From: Nitrospira sp.
Lineage (GTDB): Bacteria; Nitrospirota; Thermodesulfovibrionia; Thermodesulfovibrionales; SM23-35
Length of the DNA: 23,170 bases
Direction of reading: 5' to 3'
Assembly (NCBI GenBank): GCA_016873575.1
Contig: VGWY01000011.1
Span: 1-23,170, forward strand
Below the pieces are notes generated by a model. It was not told the DNA's origin. It did no database searches and saw nothing but the letters and a program-made list of their open reading frames with translations. Made by a program: the position numbers and the translations under genes. This document shows, in pieces, positions 21,272-23,170 of this stretch (positions are counted from its first letter, which is position 1; each line of letters begins with the position of its first letter).

Positions 21272-22139
21272 ACTTGATTGTTTTAATATTCCTTTGTGCA
21301 TCTATTACAGAGTGTGGCCTTAAAATTATCAAATTGCTCGGGGTTTCTCTGAGTACATTCTCTACAGGATTACCACTCATGATGCTCCGGAAGAGGCTTC
21401 TCTCACTTGCTCCCATAATAATGAGGTCGTTCCTTTTCTGAGCAGCTTCTATTGTTATTGATCTTGCAATGCTCCCGTGGCCTATTCTTTTTTCATGTAT
21501 TATCTTGTATCTGTCTAAGTATTTCATGAATTCCTCAACATCCTTTGGAATATGTTTCTCACGTTGGGCAGGTTTTAGTTGTATTTCACCATGGAAGAAA
21601 CTTGTGATCGGTCTTGGGGAGTGGAAAAGGGTTACCGTAGAATCAAATATCTGTGCAAGTTTTGCAACGAAATATGCCCTTTCTTCAAGATTCGTCATGC
21701 GACCTTTGAAAGGGACAAGGATATTCTTGGGATGAGTTTTCCCCATGCGCACCACCCGCACCATTGCAACAGAACAAGGGAGTCTTACCATAAAATCCCG
21801 TGCTAGGGTTTTTACGAAGAAGCGTTTTGTTACATCTTCTCTCCTTGTTGCTACGAATACAATGTCTGTATGATCCTTTTTTACCATCGCCAGTATTTCT
21901 TGAAAGGGGTCACCATTTTCGGTAATGCTCTCCACTTCAATACCCTGACTATGAGCATCCACAAAAAGCCTTTCAAGGGCAGACTCTGCGTGTCTGAGTG
22001 TGTTCATGTCTATTCCATTTTCTGCAACAAAGATGAGGGAAAGACGTGCCTGACAGGATTTTGCGAGGGCTATTGCATATCGTGCTGCTATCTCTGAATT
22101 GGTAAACTCATTTACTGCAGCAAGGATTTTCTTATACAT
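21270..22139 (-). CDS. Tandem-domain universal stress protein (UspA family)
   Basis: About 289 residues with two Usp folds, the first starting MYKKILAAVNEFTNSEIAARYAIALA and ending near VRVVRMG, the second from HPKNILVPFKG to the end. The C-terminal nucleotide loop reads GASERSLFRSIMSGNPVENVL: the first Gly and the SGN turn are kept, but the second Gly of the classical G-2X-G-9X-G pattern is Glu, as in many transporter-linked Usp proteins, so ATP binding is uncertain. The start at 22139 gives the usual MYKKIL beginning; an in-frame ATG at 22166 overlaps the upstream gene. It is sandwiched between a redox gene and a cation pump, suggesting a stress-response or transport-regulation role. Confidence 0.85.
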   Translation of the reverse strand: MYKKILAAVNEFTNSEIAARYAIALAKSCQARLSLIFVAENGIDMNTLRHAESALERLFVDAHSQGIEVESITENGDPFQEILAMVKKDHTDIVFVATRREDVTKRFFVKTLARDFMVRLPCSVAMVRVVRMGKTHPKNILVPFKGRMTNLEERAYFVAKLAQIFDSTVTLFHSPRPITSFFHGEIQLKPAQREKHIPKDVEEFMKYLDRYKIIHEKRIGHGSIARSITIEAAQKRNDLIIMGASERSLFRSIMSGNPVENVLRETPSNLIILRPHSVIDAQRNIKTIK

Positions 22140-22143
22140 ATGC

Positions 22144-23061
22144 TCAATGGATACTGCGCAGGGCATTTACGATATTAGCAGGGCCTGTATATGTATCCTT
22201 CTTTCCTCCCCTGTAGATTACACAGGTAGGTGTTGCATTGATTGTATCCCCCTGCAGGTAACTATTTAGAACGCTCAACGTAGGCTTTATATCAAATGGT
22301 TTGAACCTTATCCCTTTTTTCTTCAGAAAGGCCTCTAATTTTTCCTTTCCAGTTATATTGTTTTTTGCTGCTTCAAAGAGAAAAGCCCGGGCACGAAGTG
22401 CGTGAACAAAGTCGTTCTTCTCATATAAGATGTAAAGAAAATACTTTGCATAGAGGTTCGTATGAGGTGGGTGAATTGGTGTATCAATAAAGGTGGTGGT
22501 AATAACATTCCTTCTGACTAAATCTTTAATCATGTCCTCTAATTGAGGTTCGAGAGATCTGCATGGTCCGCAGAAATAGTCGGTATATAATCTTACCTTT
22601 ATCTGACCATTACCAAAGGAAGGCATGAGAAAATCTTCTGCATACACAGGGGTAGTCGCTCCCTTAAACAAGAATGAGAAAAGGATAAATCCAATAGCTA
22701 AAGAAATAGTTATGAGTACCTTTTTCGTTCTTTCAAAGTTCAATAAAAAGAGCAATATGATAATCGCACCAAACGATATGCAGTAGTAACAATATACACT
22801 GGTCTTTATTTGAAACACTATCAGATATAACTCTGCTCCCATGCCGAGAGAAAGGAATAGTAAGAAGATTGTCCCCTTTTTAAAAAAATTTAAGCCCGTT
22901 AACATCCCCATATAGAAGATTCCCAGATATTTTAGGTCAATGCTGAAAAGAGAACCCTGCAGATACCTGCATGATTCCTCACAGATACTATATAAAATGA
23001 CAATAGCAATGCCGATAAGAGACAGTACGATATTAATCCATCGCTTTTTATCCGTCGACAT
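22144..23061 (-). CDS. VKOR-like domain fused to DsbA/thioredoxin-fold oxidoreductase
   Basis: About 305 residues. The N-terminal part is a bundle of roughly five membrane helices of VKOR type with a Cys pair after the first helix (C27, C31) and a CYYC redox motif at 91-94 in a later helix. After a linker near 135-150 comes a thioredoxin fold with CGPC (164-167), the cis-proline segment NATPTCVIY, and a DsbA-like helical insert. The fusion would let electrons pass from newly oxidised protein thiols to quinone within one polypeptide, forming disulfides outside the membrane. The start ATG 23061 has AGGAGGAG directly upstream; an earlier in-frame ATG lacks a site. It ends 4 nt before the UspA start, so the two are in one operon. 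The remaining 109 bases to the window end show no gene. Confidence 0.85.
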   Translation of the reverse strand: MSTDKKRWINIVLSLIGIAIVILYSICEESCRYLQGSLFSIDLKYLGIFYMGMLTGLNFFKKGTIFLLFLSLGMGAELYLIVFQIKTSVYCYYCISFGAIIILLFLLNFERTKKVLITISLAIGFILFSFLFKGATTPVYAEDFLMPSFGNGQIKVRLYTDYFCGPCRSLEPQLEDMIKDLVRRNVITTTFIDTPIHPPHTNLYAKYFLYILYEKNDFVHALRARAFLFEAAKNNITGKEKLEAFLKKKGIRFKPFDIKPTLSVLNSYLQGDTINATPTCVIYRGGKKDTYTGPANIVNALRSIH

Positions 23062-23170
23062 TCTCCTCCTCTTTTCAGGCTTCATACAAAATCTATTTTA
23101 TAGTTTAGCAAAAATTGAAAATCTTAATTTCAAGAGTTTGGGCCTGTCTCTTTTTGCATTGACCCATCTT

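Noticed and set aside
23062..23170. Promoter for the minus-strand operon
   Set aside because: A TATAAA-like -10 is present but no -35 at proper spacing could be identified, so it is not listed as a feature.

Overview
The window looks like chromosomal DNA of a diderm (Gram-negative-type) bacterium of moderate, slightly AT-leaning base composition. Evidence for a diderm includes Hfq, a signal-peptide-bearing beta-barrel-like protein, a periplasm-facing PpiD/SurA-type chaperone and a VKOR-DsbA oxidase. The AhbD-like radical SAM heme enzyme, HflX with a long N-terminal domain, and very many short dispersed palindromic repeats suggest an anaerobic or microaerobic lineage such as Nitrospirota (Thermodesulfovibrionia-like) or Desulfobacterota. 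That placement is an inference from protein style, not a computed result.

Layout. Bases 1-675 hold no gene: three palindromic repeat elements, then a promoter. Bases 676-7422 on the plus strand carry hflX, then a heme block: AhbD-like radical SAM enzyme, hemE, hemH, hemY. Bases 7602-11894 on the plus strand carry a small DUF465-type coiled-coil protein and the branched-chain amino-acid genes ilvD, ilvB and ilvN. A hairpin then separates ilvN from a minus-strand group: a 27-residue lysine-rich protein missed by ordinary gene length cut-offs, a YtxH-type protein, a membrane diguanylate cyclase and a conserved six-to-seven-TM protein. A plus-strand outer-membrane-like protein follows at 14645-15856. 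From 23061 back to 15863 everything is on the minus strand: VKOR-DsbA fusion, tandem UspA protein, P2-type cation ATPase, miaA, hfq, Nudix hydrolase, PpiD-like chaperone, and tRNA-Leu(GAG).

How the genes fit together. HemE, HemY, HemH and an AhbD-like enzyme could form a complete route from uroporphyrinogen III to heme by way of coproporphyrin and Fe-coproporphyrin, with a radical SAM enzyme in place of the usual ChdC at the last step. This is the most interesting metabolic hypothesis in the window. The ilv genes give the shared acetolactate and dihydroxy-acid steps of valine, isoleucine and leucine synthesis. miaA-hfq is a classic conserved neighbour pair.

The most unusual feature is structural. 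Short palindromes and 7-bp tandem repeats have entered not only the intergenic spaces but also, in frame, the coding sequences of hemH (three times), hemY, miaA and the cation ATPase, leaving the catalytic residues untouched. A second oddity is that hflX has no ATG, GTG or TTG start: the only well-placed initiation codon behind a strong ribosome-binding site is ATA.
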